A stretch of 64,000 nt of DNA from Blautia obeum ATCC 29174 (GTDB taxonomy: Bacteria > Bacillota > Clostridia > Lachnospirales > Lachnospiraceae): positions 3,447,001 through 3,511,000 of the forward strand of contig NZ_CP102265.1 in assembly GCF_025147765.1 (NCBI RefSeq), in the 5' to 3' direction. Below, piece by piece: positions 43,534 through 52,967 of this stretch (its first letter is position 1; the number at the start of each line of letters is the position of its first letter). Under the pieces are notes generated by a model. It saw only the letters and a program-made list of their open reading frames with translations, did not search any database and was not told the origin of the DNA. The position numbers and the translations under genes are program-made.

Positions 43534-43790
43534 CTACTCGAAGATCTTCTTCACTTTTTCTTTCAGCCTGTCCATATGCCTGTAAACCGCCTTTTCGGTA
43601 ATCTTCAGATACCTGGCTATTTCATGAGTGCTATACCCCTGGATCTTCATCAGAACGATCTGAAGGGTAAGCCTGTCCACGGTGATCAGCACATGATACA
43701 ATTCCTGATTCTCAATACGATCCAGAAAGTCCTGTACTGTTTTCAGTTCTGCCTGATCTGTGGATGCTGCTACGGTATCCAGATATGTAC
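43534..43790 (-). pseudogene. Sigma-70 region 4-like fragment
   Basis: About 85 codons without a start ending at a TAG at 43534: LDRIENQELYHVLITVDRLT, then KIQGYSTHEIARYLKITEKA and YRHMDRLKEKVKKIFE, a sigma region 4 or element-type sigma helix-turn-helix. It is joined at about 43785 to the HTH regulator fragment below, out of frame. Typical of conjugative element control genes. Confidence 0.65.
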
Positions 43791-44125
43791 CTGTTCTATT
43801 TGATTTTTCTTGAGTAATTCATAAACAAGATAATCATCAACCCCCAGCAGATCTGCGACTTCCTTAACGGAATAGGACCAGGATTTTAATTCTTTCCCTG
43901 ATTCTTCTCCGGTAACTTTATGATATTTAATCTGATTGGCGTACCATTTTTCAAAGCTGGCAATATTGATTCGTATCTTTCCGGCAATCTCTTTTGATTC
44001 AAAAACATTTTTATGCACCAGCCAGTATCGATCTGTCTTTTTTAATCCCAGCAGCTTTCCCATTTCCGGCACTGTCATCCAGGTCCTCTTTTGTGTTGGA
44101 CGCCGTTTGTAAGGACTTTCTTCTG
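43770..44125 (-). pseudogene. N-terminal part of multi-HTH element regulator
   Basis: The frame (MTVPEMGKLLGLKKTDRYWL, FESKEIAGKIRINIASFEKW, SVKEVADLLGVDDYLVYELL) holds two excisionase-like HTH units of a large element regulator. After KKNQIEQ it leaves the family sequence and stops (deletion joint with the sigma fragment). Upstream residues (SPYKRRPTQKRTW) continue the family sequence to the IS border near 44125, so the N-terminus was cut off. Complements the fragment at 21.15-21.36 kb. Confidence 0.65.
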
Positions 44126-44129
44126 ATTT

Positions 44130-44301
44130 TTAAGTGGATCTCACATGACTAAAGTCACATGCTCCTCGGTCGCTTTAAGCGACAAGGCTAAATATCGGCA
44201 GATACGCCTGTAGCTTAGGATATGCGCAGTCATGCGCTTTTTCCATGCCAGATATGGCAGGTTCCCACACTGCAGGTAATCCGCTGTATATCTGCCTGTG
44301 T
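44130..44301 (-). ncRNA. Probable omega RNA / right end of IS605 element 2
   Basis: Between the tnpB stop and the interrupted regulator lie stacked hairpins, among them GTCGC-TTTAA-GCGAC (44171-44190 region) and TCACATGACTAAAGTCACATG (44147-44161 region). This is where TnpB guide RNA scaffolds sit. Inferred from position and folding potential. Confidence 0.45.
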
Positions 44302-45630
44302 TTATGCTGCTCTTAAGAGTTCCATTTCTGAAAATAGTTCTCTTAAGTCCGCATATACACATGAGATCCTACGCTTTACTGAAGGGACTTTTGCCTCCAG
44401 CAAAGACCTTTCCGTTGCCGGAAGGGGTTTTAAGAGTTCCCGTATAAAATATCTTGCTCCAATATTATAGGACGCCGAAAGATCACAGTTATATCTTTTT
44501 CCATTCTGGAATGTACATAAACTGTGATTGTCTGGATCACGGACAACTGTTCCCGATCCATCACAGGCAAGCCTGCTGGTATTCCACGCACAGATCCTGG
44601 ATATCCGCATCCCTCTGCGATGCGCCTGATGTTCACATCTTTTCTGGATATCCCTTTTCCTCCACAGATGCAGCTTCTGTTTCTTTCTCCCAGATATCTT
44701 TCCTTTTGTCTCCAGATACTCAAACACGATCACATCCGCGTGGTTTTCTTCCGCATATCCTGTAACTGCTCCTGCGATCTTTCTTCCAAGTTCTGTGTTA
44801 AGACGCTTCGCATAAGCCCATCTGCTTTTCACCTGTACAGAACCATGTTCCCGCTGGAACCTGCGTATCCGTCCCAGCACACGGTACATCCGGTCTTTTT
44901 CACTGGGAAAATCAATAAATTTTCTTCCCAGGACAGTTCCATCTGACCGCATAATGGTACAGACTGCATCCGTATTGATCCCTAAATCCACACTGCAGAT
45001 GATCTGTCCTTTTACAGGTGTCTTTGTAAGCGGAACCTCTTCTGTATAAGAAAAACGCAGGAAGTATTTACGATGCCTTTTTTCCAGCACGGGAGCTGCT
45101 GCTCTTTTTCCTGCCCAGTATTTCCTCAGATATTCCATATCTGTATGGCTGAGACTGACCCGGAACCATTTCCAGTCATGGCCATCATAAAGTTTCAGGT
45201 ACGCTCCATCTTTTTCCTCAGTATCTTCACGGTACATCACATCACGGTAAAATACCGGCATGGCATGATTACCACACACCAGCTTCGGCGTGCCGCCTTT
45301 CTTATCCATTTTTTTCCACAGTTCCAGCCTCGTCTTATATGAAGATACGCTTCCCAGGGCATGCTGGATAGCTGCCCTTCTGAGATAAGAAGGCATCTTT
45401 GGAAATCGCAGGTCAAAATCAAACCTTGCCTGATTCTTTTTTGTAGTATGCACCAGATGTTCTGCAGTATTGAAACGTTTTTTAGGTTCCGTGATCACTG
45501 CCAGTTCATCCCATACCTGGGCATAGATCTCAATCAGACAGCTGACCGCAGAACGATAAATATCCAGTGTCTGGCCGATCGGGATATTCTGTTTTCGCAG
45601 TTCTACGCCATAACTGGATACTGTCCTCAT
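44302..45630 (-). CDS. tnpB: TnpB RNA-guided nuclease, canonical type
   Basis: A 442 aa TnpB. RuvC-I SVDLGINTDAV (about 215-225), RuvC-II VIVFEYLETKG (about 310-320, with the catalytic Glu), and RuvC-III YNCDLSASYNIGARY (about 385-399). A zinc-finger remnant is visible as LACDGSG and SLCTF. Start at 45630 behind GAAAGAGGAAAA; the longer frame lacks a site. All three catalytic acidic residues are present, in contrast to the protein at 0.3-1.5 kb. Confidence 0.88.
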   Translation of the reverse strand: MRTVSSYGVELRKQNIPIGQTLDIYRSAVSCLIEIYAQVWDELAVITEPKKRFNTAEHLVHTTKKNQARFDFDLRFPKMPSYLRRAAIQHALGSVSSYKTRLELWKKMDKKGGTPKLVCGNHAMPVFYRDVMYREDTEEKDGAYLKLYDGHDWKWFRVSLSHTDMEYLRKYWAGKRAAAPVLEKRHRKYFLRFSYTEEVPLTKTPVKGQIICSVDLGINTDAVCTIMRSDGTVLGRKFIDFPSEKDRMYRVLGRIRRFQREHGSVQVKSRWAYAKRLNTELGRKIAGAVTGYAEENHADVIVFEYLETKGKISGRKKQKLHLWRKRDIQKRCEHQAHRRGMRISRICAWNTSRLACDGSGTVVRDPDNHSLCTFQNGKRYNCDLSASYNIGARYFIRELLKPLPATERSLLEAKVPSVKRRISCVYADLRELFSEMELLRAA

Positions 45631-45727
45631 CTTTTTTCCTCTTTCTATTACAATATAATTATGGTTAATATCCCTTACAGCCAGTAAGGAATTATCCATC
45701 TACAAATATAAAAAACGGAGGCTTTGA

Positions 45728-46159
45728 TTACTGTTTTTCTTTTTGCCCTTCGATATAAGAGCATACCTGTTCCCTGCTCCTGTCACTCACCGTTACTGCA
45801 CAATAAGATGGATTCCACAGATGCCCTCCCCAAAGTTCCTTCTTCAGTTCCGGATGCGCAAGAAACATCTGCCTGGCAATGTTCCCCTTCATGATCTTGA
45901 TCATATCCGAGATATAAAACTGTGGTCTGCAGTCTACAAGCAGATGGATATGATCCGGCATAACCTCCATTGCCAGGATCTGAAATTTATATTCTTCTGC
46001 AAGATTATAGAGCATTCTCTTGCATTCTGCATCAATACCATCTTTTAAAACCTTTTTCCGATATTTTGTACACCATACCAGATGATACTGCAGGGAATAC
46101 ACATATCCTCTACCATATGAAAGTTCATTGTTATTGATATTAAACATATTTTTATCCAT
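45728..46159 (-). CDS. tnpA: IS200-type Y1 transposase TnpA
   Basis: A 143 aa HUH transposase: HUH motif MPDHIHLLVD (about 66-75) and catalytic Tyr in WNPSYCAVTV (about 115-124). Start at 46159 (MDKNMFNINNN) is chosen by family length; an in-frame ATG lies 13 codons earlier. Upstream of tnpB. Confidence 0.9.
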   Translation of the reverse strand: MDKNMFNINNNELSYGRGYVYSLQYHLVWCTKYRKKVLKDGIDAECKRMLYNLAEEYKFQILAMEVMPDHIHLLVDCRPQFYISDMIKIMKGNIARQMFLAHPELKKELWGGHLWNPSYCAVTVSDRSREQVCSYIEGQKEKQ

Positions 46160-46224
46160 GTTTTTATTATACCATATGCAAATAGAATTTGCAAACATTT
46201 GTTCTGCTTATTTTCAAAAAAATA

Positions 46225-46266
46225 GTGCGTCTAACTCATCACTGAAGTAACGAGAATGCGACGCAC
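46225..46266 (-). terminator. Terminator after the SdpI-like gene
   Basis: GTGCGTC (46225-46231) pairs with GACGCAC (46260-46266); on the minus strand the hairpin is followed by TATTTTTTT. Confidence 0.7.
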
Positions 46267-46287
46267 AGGTTTTCAACAAACTTGAAT

Positions 46288-46665
46288 TTATCGTCTTGTT
46301 CCATTCTTATCAAAATTCTTTTTTAATGCTATTTCTGTTGGGAGAATAGATCCAATTAAAGGAATAAGTTGAACACCACAGATAATTCCTCCTATACTCC
46401 CAACACAATCTTCATTTTTTCCGATTACTAAAAGCATGAATATTACTGTTATCGGCAACATAACCATTCCACAGACATACCAAACTTTACCACAATATTT
46501 ATGAGCAAATTCCCATGTGTCTTTGTTCTTCATAGACATCGAAGTCCGATATCCAAATACTGAATTTATTTCCTTTGGAGCCTTTTTCATAAAATATCTT
46601 CCAAAACCAATCATCGTAAATGGAAGAAGCAAATCCATAATCAACATAAAAATCCAAAACCCCAT
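46288..46665 (-). CDS. SdpI family membrane protein
   Basis: A 125 aa membrane protein. Helices at about 2-22, 62-85 and 93-112, with the family segment FGYRTSMSMKNKDTWEFAHK (37-56) and W at 62. Bacillus SdpI gives immunity to the SdpC toxin and sequesters a repressor; this shorter form is common in Clostridia without a toxin gene. GGAGGTTTAC precedes the ATG. No SdpC-like gene is nearby. Confidence 0.85.
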   Translation of the reverse strand: MGFWIFMLIMDLLLPFTMIGFGRYFMKKAPKEINSVFGYRTSMSMKNKDTWEFAHKYCGKVWYVCGMVMLPITVIFMLLVIGKNEDCVGSIGGIICGVQLIPLIGSILPTEIALKKNFDKNGTRR

Positions 46666-46695
46666 TGTAAACCTCCTTTACTACAACTTTCGATT

Positions 46696-46881
46696 TTACT
46701 TTGTAACTATGACTTTTCCTTCTGAATCCAGAAGAGGTGTAATAGCCGCTCCATATCCAGATTTCCAACAAAGATAGTTAACCCCAGTCTCCTTATCTAC
46801 AAGGATTTGGCGAACTCCTTCATCCTTAAGCTGACTTCCGTCTCTAAATGTAACTTCAAATCTTTCTTCTTTCTTTGCCAT
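46696..46881 (-). CDS. DUF6440-like small protein
   Basis: A 61 aa protein (MAKKEERFEVTFRDG, then ILVDKETGVNYLCWKSGYGA and a C-terminal PLLDSEGKVIV). Beta-rich and cytosolic. This resembles proteins labelled DUF6440 in gut Clostridia (from memory). AAAAGGAG precedes the start at 46881. Confidence 0.7.
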   Translation of the reverse strand: MAKKEERFEVTFRDGSQLKDEGVRQILVDKETGVNYLCWKSGYGAAITPLLDSEGKVIVTK

Positions 46882-46940
46882 GTTTATTTCTCCTTTTTTC
46901 AAGCGTTAAATTTAAATTTTCCTGTTATACAAACTGAAAG

Positions 46941-47459
46941 TTATAGTGCTATCTTTTTCCATTTTCTAATTTTAGTTCTAAATGTTCCGAACGGAGCAAT
47001 CATGTTAATATGTATAAACTTGTATACTTCCCAGACCGCTGTTTTGGTTGCTTCATCGGCCCACTTTCTCATATGGGGCTCGAATAACTCTTCGTCGCTT
47101 AATGAGTCAATCATTTCATAAATCGAATTAATATTCTCTTTCAGCATATCTTTCAACTCCTGCAACGACAGATAAGCATATGTATCTGTAAACCATTGAT
47201 ATAATTCGCCAAGCTGATTCCACTTAAAATCATCCGAAGGAGTCTTGACATGAAGACCATTTCTTTCGTCTGATTCCCATTTAAGAACAAGAGTTGTCCA
47301 GCCAACCTGGTAAGCAAGATTTTCTGCTGGAGTTCTGTCAACTTCCTCAACTCTCTTATCTTTTAATGATTCCGGAATAATATCAAATTCTGAAATGTAC
47401 TTTGCAAAACTTTTATTTATCTCGTTCTTAAGTTCATCTTTGTTCTCGTATGTTCTCAC
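46941..47459 (-). CDS. ClbS/DfsB family four-helix-bundle protein
   Basis: A 172 aa protein of the ClbS/DfsB (DUF1706) type: NKDELKNEINKSFAKYISEF at the start, ENLAYQVGWTTLVLKWE (about 46-62), HVKTPSDDFKWNQLGELYQW (about 70-89), and a Trp-rich C-terminal helix. ClbS protects producers of colibactin by hydrolysing the toxin; most relatives, like this one, have no toxin genes nearby and unknown substrates. Confidence 0.87.
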   Translation of the reverse strand: MRTYENKDELKNEINKSFAKYISEFDIIPESLKDKRVEEVDRTPAENLAYQVGWTTLVLKWESDERNGLHVKTPSDDFKWNQLGELYQWFTDTYAYLSLQELKDMLKENINSIYEMIDSLSDEELFEPHMRKWADEATKTAVWEVYKFIHINMIAPFGTFRTKIRKWKKIAL

Positions 47460-47484
47460 TAGTCTATCTCCTCAAATACCAATT

Positions 47485-47874
47485 TCACGACATCATTTCT
47501 AATACAGATTTTACCGTACTTTTTAATCTCAGTCCATCCTTTATACCCAGGCGATAGAAAAACTCTTCTGTTTCTGCTCCGCTGGCAAATATTTCATCAC
47601 AATACTTCGTAAGCACTTTCTCTTGTTCCGGAGACAGTGTTTCCAAAAGCTTCTGGTATTCCTTCTCGATATTTTCATTAAATGACTGTGTATCTTGATT
47701 TGATTTCCATTCAGAATATGCTTTGCTCATACGATTGGCGATTATCTTATCAACAGATTCCTCTACGTCTTTTCTCTGACATTTCTTTATCCTCTTTTCT
47801 TTGAAATATGAAAGAAAAATTATCCCTTCATATAACGAAACGCTCAGAGCATGTTTTACAGTGGTCAAAAGCAA
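47485..47874 (-). pseudogene. DUF6809-like gene with N-terminus replaced by excisionase leader
   Basis: The last 85 residues (EESVDKIIANRMSKAYSEWK..., LLETLSPEQEKVLTKYCDEI, EEFFYRLGIKDGL) look like a small integrase-linked protein; DUF6809 is my tentative label. The upstream half is not part of it: it is the leader of the excisionase gene at 21.5 kb, and that gene's start codons (MSEKR) are preserved here in another frame at about 47765-47780. A deletion fused the two. The 3' 160 bases are nearly identical to 20620-20781. Confidence 0.65.
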
Positions 47875-47890
47875 TCTTTCGAAAATTTCT
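47790..47890. repeat. Element leader shared with 21.54-21.65 kb
   Basis: CTCTTTTCTTTGAAATATGA, CATATAACGAAACGCTCA and AGTGGTCAAAAGCAA occur in both places in the same order. Confidence 0.75.
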
Positions 47891-48074
47891 GCATTTTACT
47901 TGAAATTCAGTAAAGAATCGGGTTGCCTGTACATAGTTTCCGCTTTCAAAAAATAAAAAAATTTGTGTTTTTGAAAGCGACATCTTGCATATACTTTTAG
48001 CAGACAGTATACTAAGTACAACGAAGCGGTTTCGGAAAATGAAAAAACTTCAATTTTTGAAAGTGGGGGACTAT

Positions 48075-49271
48075 ATGAAAACAATCACGAGAGCAAAATA
48101 TCTCGATAGAATCATTGAACTGAATGGCACTCCTGACATCAAGATCATCACAGGTATTCGTCGATCTGGTAAGTCCAAACTGATGCAGGCGTATATTGCG
48201 TATCTGAAAAGCAACTTTGAAAACATCAATATTATCTTCATTGACTTCATGGATTTAGCGTATGAAGAAATCAAGGAATACCATGCCTTACACGCCTATG
48301 TGGAAGAACATTATCAAGAAGGCAAAACGAACTACCTGTTTGTAGACGAGGTTCAAATGTGTCCCAAGTTTGAGCTGGCAATCAACAGCCTGTACTCTAA
48401 GGGAAAATACGACATCTATGTAACAGGCTCTAATGCTTTCCTGTTGAGTGCGGATCTGGCAACTCTGTTTACCGGACGCTATATTGAAATTCATGTGTTT
48501 CCTTTCAGTTTCCAGGAATATTGCCAATTTTATGATGATATTAGCGACAAAGATAAGCTCTTTGATGAGTACGCTATCAAAGGCGGTTTAGCAGGTTCCT
48601 ATGCCTATCGAACCGAAAAAGACAGAACAAACTATATAAAAGAAGTCTACGAAACCATTGTTACAAGGGACTTGGTACAGAAATATGCTCTGCCGGACAC
48701 TTTGGTTTTGCAGCGTCTGAGCGAGTTCTTGATGGATAATATCAGCAACCTGACTTCTCCGAATAAGGTTAGTCAGCTACTGACAGCAAATGAGACTCCA
48801 ACCAATCATGTAACCGTTGGAAAGTACATTAAGTATTTGTGCAATGCTTTTGTATTTTATGATATTAAGAGATACGACATCCGAGGTAAGAAATACCTTG
48901 AAAGCTCTGAAAAGTTCTATTTGTGTGACAGCGGTATTCGATATGCAATACTGGGAAGCAGAAATATGGATTATGGCAGAGTATATGAAAACATTGTTTG
49001 CATCGAGCTTCTTCGCCGTGGATACGATGTCTATGTCGGCAAGCTCTATCAAAAGGAGATCGACTTTGTCGCTCAGAGAGGCAGCGAGAAGATTTATATT
49101 CAGGTCAGCGACAACATTTCCGGGCAGGAAACATTTGAGAGAGAATACTCTCCTCTGCTTCAGATTCGAGATGCTTATCCGAAAATGATTATTGCCAGAA
49201 CCAAACATCCCTTATATAGCTATGAAGGAATCGAAATTCACGATATAGCCGATTGGTTACTACAAGAATAA
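48075..49271 (+). CDS. AAA_14/DUF4143 family ATPase
   Basis: A 398 aa ATPase of the AAA_14 type with C-terminal DUF4143. Walker A GIRRSGKSKLM (about 26-36), Walker B YLFVDEVQ (about 89-96), sensor-1 VTGSNAFLLS (about 114-123), and C-terminal nuclease-like fold part (RGYDVYVGKLYQKEIDFVAQ, about 311-330, with EIDFV resembling a restriction-endonuclease core). Role unknown; such genes are frequent strays in gut genomes. Start at 48075 follows GTGGGGGA. It is inserted between two halves of an element whose arms match 21.5-21.8 kb; part of its 3' end recurs at 62.0 kb. Confidence 0.87.
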   Translation: MKTITRAKYLDRIIELNGTPDIKIITGIRRSGKSKLMQAYIAYLKSNFENINIIFIDFMDLAYEEIKEYHALHAYVEEHYQEGKTNYLFVDEVQMCPKFELAINSLYSKGKYDIYVTGSNAFLLSADLATLFTGRYIEIHVFPFSFQEYCQFYDDISDKDKLFDEYAIKGGLAGSYAYRTEKDRTNYIKEVYETIVTRDLVQKYALPDTLVLQRLSEFLMDNISNLTSPNKVSQLLTANETPTNHVTVGKYIKYLCNAFVFYDIKRYDIRGKKYLESSEKFYLCDSGIRYAILGSRNMDYGRVYENIVCIELLRRGYDVYVGKLYQKEIDFVAQRGSEKIYIQVSDNISGQETFEREYSPLLQIRDAYPKMIIARTKHPLYSYEGIEIHDIADWLLQE

Positions 49272-49286
49272 GAAGTGCGAAATATC

Positions 49287-49430
49287 TCTTACGAGTCTTC
49301 TTGCGAGTTTTTTTAATACCACTCGTAAGAAACTCGTAACATTAGATTTTTCAGTAAAGAAAAAGAGCATATGGAATTGAATCCATACACTCTATGATTA
49401 CTGGAACTTTATTTCATTTTTAATTCTACA
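49287..49430. repeat. Element end shared with 21.65-21.78 kb
   Basis: CTTACGAGT...ACTCGTAAG (49288-49312) and AAAAAGAGCATATGGAATTG up to TTTAATTC are nearly identical to 21650-21785. Confidence 0.75.
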
Positions 49431-49439
49431 AACTTGAAG

Positions 49440-49820
49440 TTAGCGATTTCTTTTTCCGGTATTCTCTGTCCCACGGATTTCCTCATGATAGAAATAATCT
49501 ACGATCACCGGATGCCCCTGTGGGACTCTGCCATAAGGCATTTCATTATCCACAAAGGCACAATCATACTTCTTAGCCATTTCCTCAGCTTTTACTTCAA
49601 GTGTTTCAAAGTAGCTGCGGTTATGCTTGTTATAGATCTCGTCGTAAAGTGGTACAAGATCAGGATATTTTCCAGCGATATAATCCATAATTGTCTTTTT
49701 GAAACCGCCTCGAAGATTGAGATTTTCGAGCCAGAACAGATCGCACTGATCATTTACCCGCTCAAAGATTGCTTCAAAATCCGTGATACCGGGGATACGA
49801 AACAGGCTCTCTGGTATGAA
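49440..49820 (-). pseudogene. C-terminal fragment of a radical SAM protein (SPL-type)
   Basis: The frame (IPGITDFEAIFERVNDQCDL, GGFKKTIMDYIAGKYPDLVP, NKHNRSYFETLE, ending GHPVIVDYFYHEEIRG) matches the end of radical SAM proteins related to spore photoproduct lyase/DNA photolyase-like enzymes. The CxxxCxxC core lies in the missing N-terminal part. The left piece abuts an IS1182 fragment, so the gene was cut by that element. Confidence 0.65.
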
Positions 49821-49823
49821 TAA

Positions 49824-50647
49824 GAATTAAATAAAGAGATTGAAAAAGATCGTCTGGCACATGGAAAAAAGCCATTAAAGAAGAAAGATGATAACCAGCC
49901 ACCTGCATCCGGTGGAACCGGAAATGATAAGGATTCTATATCTGAAGAACTTCCTGAGCATGACAGTCATACTTTTAAAGCATTATACGATAAAATATCT
50001 AAACTGAATCCGCAGATGGTAGTTGCAGATGCAGGATATAAAACTCCGGCAATCGCCCATCGGCTGTTGGAAGATGGAATTCAACCACTTTTCCGTATAC
50101 CCGTCCCAAGACCAAAGAAGGCTTTTTCGGAAAACACGCCTTCGCATATGATGAATACTATGATTGTTATATATGTCCGGGAGCACATATATTGACATAC
50201 AGTACAACAAACAGAAATGGATATAAAGAGTATAAAAGCTGCGGTGAGCATTGTGCTGAATGTCAATATCTTTCAAAATGCACAGAAAGCAAAGATCATG
50301 TAAAACTAATCACACGTCATGTATGGGAAGAATACATGGAAGTGGCAGAAGACATTCGGCACACAATCGGAAACAGACAGATCTACCAGTTAAGAAAAGA
50401 AACCATAGAACGGATCTTCGGTACAGCTAAAGAACAGCATGGATTTCGATATACGCAGTATATAGGAAAAGCACGGATGGAAATGAAAGCCGGGCTTACC
50501 TTTGCATGCATGAATTTGAAAAAACTGGCCGCTTACAGCCAGACCGCTCTCGCAAAAAGCGAAGAACTTGCAAAGCAGGCCAAGTTTGTTGAGCTTGCCA
50601 CCTCCAGGCAGTTCCAGGAGACCTATTTAAAAAGATTGAATTTTTAA
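49824..50647 (+). pseudogene. tnpA: IS1182-type transposase, truncated and frameshifted
   Basis: The plus-strand reading LNKEIEKDRLAHGKKPLKKK, MVVADAGYKTPAIAHRLLED, GIQPLF then, one frame over from about 50090, PYTRPKTKEGFFGKHAFAYD, CSGEHCAEC-like cysteine part and ERIFGTAKEQHGFRYTQYIG is the C-terminal half of an IS1182 transposase. The frameshift looks like loss of one T in CTTTTCCG. The N-terminal half is missing. Confidence 0.8.
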
Positions 50648-52000
50648 TTACATCTGTGATGTTTTCTCAAACCCATATACCCATTTTCCTCGCAGGAACA
50701 TAAACAGAAAAATCACGGAGCTGATACTCCAGGTCAATGGGTATGCCCAAAAGATCACACGGATATCCGGGATGATGCGAACTGCAACGGTGATATAGCT
50801 TACACGGAACAGGCACCAGTCACAGAGCATAACGATCATCGGAACAGATGCGTGGCCGGAACCACGGAGTACTGCTGCAATACAATGAGAAAACGCCAGC
50901 AGACAATAAAATAATGCAATTGTTCTTGACTGCATCACGCCATAATGTACAACATCGGGATCTCTGTTAAATGCTGCGATCAGCACCGGTGCGGCAGCAT
51001 ATATGATCACGCCGATCAATTCTGCAATAATGATCGAACAGAGAACCCCAAATCTTGCTCCCTTTTTCGCCCGGTCATACTGTTTTGCGCCAAGATTCTG
51101 ACTGACAAATGTTGTCAGTGCCATCGTAAAACAGGTAACCGGCAAAAAGGCGAATCCCTCAATCTTAGAATAAGATCCACATCCTGCCATCGCCATTTTT
51201 CCAAATGCATTAATATTTGACTGTACAAAAACATTCGCGATCGCGATGACTGAATTCTGAAAGCCAGACGGCACACCATTCTGAATAATCTGCTTCAACA
51301 TAATGCTGTCAAAACGAATTTCCCACAGTTCCAGGCAATATTCTTCTTCCACACGCATCAGATGAACCATACAGAGAATCGCACTGACAAACTGGGAAAT
51401 AGCAGTTGCGAGCGCTGCTGAACCAACTCCCATGCCAAGACCTGCGATAAAGAAAATATCCAGAACAACATTGACACAGGATGAAATGATCAGATAGATC
51501 AATGGATGACGTCCATCACCAACCGACTGCAGAACTCCAACAAAAATGTTGTACATGACAACACCCATAGAACCTGCAAAGTATGTACGAAAATATATAA
51601 TGGATTCCGGGAGAACATCCGCAGGAGTCCCCATCAGCACCAAGATCTTTGGCGCCAGAAACATTCCCAAAACAGTCAAGACCGCACCGGCCGCAAGACC
51701 AAATGCAACGGTTGTATGGATTGCCTTTTGCAGGCTGTCTCTTTTTTTGGCACCGTAATATCTGGCAATAACTACACCCGCACCCATGGCAATACCGTTA
51801 ATAAAACCTACCATCAAAAAGATCAGATTTCCAGATGAACTGACCGCCGCCAGTGCATTGCTTCCTAAAAAATTTCCCACGATCAGGGAATCCGCAGTAT
51901 TGTACAACTGCTGAAACAGGTTCCCCAGAAACAATGGAATGGCAAAAAAAATGATCTTTTTAGAGATACGTCCCTCTGTCATTCTCAAACTCTTTTTCAT
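50648..52000 (-). CDS. MATE family exporter
   Basis: A 450 aa, twelve-helix MATE protein (KKIIFFAIPLFLGNLFQQLY..., GNFLGSNALAAVSSSGNL, second half FLPVTCFTMALTTFVSQNLG). It is the last gene of the sugar-sensing cluster, eight bases after the second binding protein gene, so it may export a compound that shares its control. Distinct from the MATE at 3.0-4.3 kb. Confidence 0.92.
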   Translation of the reverse strand: MKKSLRMTEGRISKKIIFFAIPLFLGNLFQQLYNTADSLIVGNFLGSNALAAVSSSGNLIFLMVGFINGIAMGAGVVIARYYGAKKRDSLQKAIHTTVAFGLAAGAVLTVLGMFLAPKILVLMGTPADVLPESIIYFRTYFAGSMGVVMYNIFVGVLQSVGDGRHPLIYLIISSCVNVVLDIFFIAGLGMGVGSAALATAISQFVSAILCMVHLMRVEEEYCLELWEIRFDSIMLKQIIQNGVPSGFQNSVIAIANVFVQSNINAFGKMAMAGCGSYSKIEGFAFLPVTCFTMALTTFVSQNLGAKQYDRAKKGARFGVLCSIIIAELIGVIIYAAAPVLIAAFNRDPDVVHYGVMQSRTIALFYCLLAFSHCIAAVLRGSGHASVPMIVMLCDWCLFRVSYITVAVRIIPDIRVIFWAYPLTWSISSVIFLFMFLRGKWVYGFEKTSQM

Positions 52001-52008
52001 AGCTACAA

Positions 52009-52965
52009 TTACTCTTTCCTTTCCGCTCCTCCCTGAAGAATCAATTCCGGCTGGATAATAATATTTTTCTCAACCTTATTTCCCTCAAGAAGTTTTCTTG
52101 CAATTTCATAAGAAAGTCCACCAAAGTCCGGTGTCTGTATCGTTGCATCCAGTACACCTTTGTCTACCAGACTCAGCCCTGCACTTTCTCCTTCAAACCC
52201 ATCCACACCTATCAGATGTACCTTGCCCTCAATCCTGTACTGCTGACAGGCCTGATATGCACCATATGCCATATCATCATTAAAAGCGAAAACTATATCA
52301 GCAGAATCATGCGAGATCAGATAGTCTTTCATCCTGAGCTCTGCCCGATCCCGAAGCCAGTCGCCACAGTAATAAGTGATATCTTCTTCCGGTATTGTAC
52401 CCTGAACAGAATCCTGAAAACCCTTTAGTCTCTGTTTGGATACCGGGGATTCTTCAACCCCCTGAAAGACCACGATCTTTTTATTCTTTTCATAAAGATT
52501 ATTCAGAATATATTCTCCTGCAAGCCTGCCAATCTTCTGATCATCTGACTTGATAAGACACGTATAATCCTCTGTCCCTGCACCAACACCTGTCAGAATG
52601 ACCGGTATCTTCTGAAAAGCCTCCGAAAGAACAGAAGAAAGGCTGTCACTTCCATCAGGAGAGACAATCAGAATATCTATCCCGTACTCCATCAACGTCT
52701 CAATATCCTGAATCTGTTTTTCCGGATTTCCAGCTGCATCTCGAAAAATTACATTTATTTTTTTATCCTGGGATACTTTTTCTGTAAATACATCAACAAA
52801 ATTATTTAGCCACGGTTCTATTACATTTGGAAGGCTAACACCGATCAGATACTGATAACTATCTGTAGATATCTCTTCTTTTTTGCTATACTGTGTACTG
52901 ATCGTAAGTAAGACTGTTGCTGCCGCAACCAGTATCACTGTCCATATTTTCCATATTTTCTTCAT
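52009..52965 (-). CDS. Membrane-anchored sugar-binding protein (sensor partner)
   Basis: A 318 aa type I periplasmic-binding protein (Peripla_BP_4) with an N-terminal signal anchor (about 6-24) and no lipobox Cys. Binding-fold signatures: YLIGVSLPNVIEPWLNNFVD, NPEKQIQDIETLMEYGIDIL, VFAFNDDMAYGAYQA and LIGVDGFEG. It starts two bases after the response regulator gene and has no transporter of its own, so it probably presents sugar to the histidine kinase, as in LytS/YesM three-component systems. Confidence 0.87.
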   Translation of the reverse strand: MKKIWKIWTVILVAAATVLLTISTQYSKKEEISTDSYQYLIGVSLPNVIEPWLNNFVDVFTEKVSQDKKINVIFRDAAGNPEKQIQDIETLMEYGIDILIVSPDGSDSLSSVLSEAFQKIPVILTGVGAGTEDYTCLIKSDDQKIGRLAGEYILNNLYEKNKKIVVFQGVEESPVSKQRLKGFQDSVQGTIPEEDITYYCGDWLRDRAELRMKDYLISHDSADIVFAFNDDMAYGAYQACQQYRIEGKVHLIGVDGFEGESAGLSLVDKGVLDATIQTPDFGGLSYEIARKLLEGNKVEKNIIIQPELILQGGAERKE

Positions 52966-52967
52966 AG

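Larger units (their letters stand above)
44130..46215 (-). mobile_element. IS200/IS605-family insertion sequence, element 2
   Basis: tnpA upstream and tnpB downstream on the minus strand, inserted into a multi-HTH regulator gene. The outer left border lies between the tnpA start and the SdpI-gene terminator at 46225. Different subgroup from the element at the window start. Confidence 0.8.

Noticed and set aside
46288..46665. SdpI as part of a toxin-immunity locus
   Set aside because: No SdpABC-like or other toxin gene is adjacent; neighbours are DUF6440 and ClbS-like proteins.
47485..47874. Treating the whole 129-codon frame as one intact gene
   Set aside because: Its first third is the excisionase leader from 21.5 kb and only the later part resembles a protein family.
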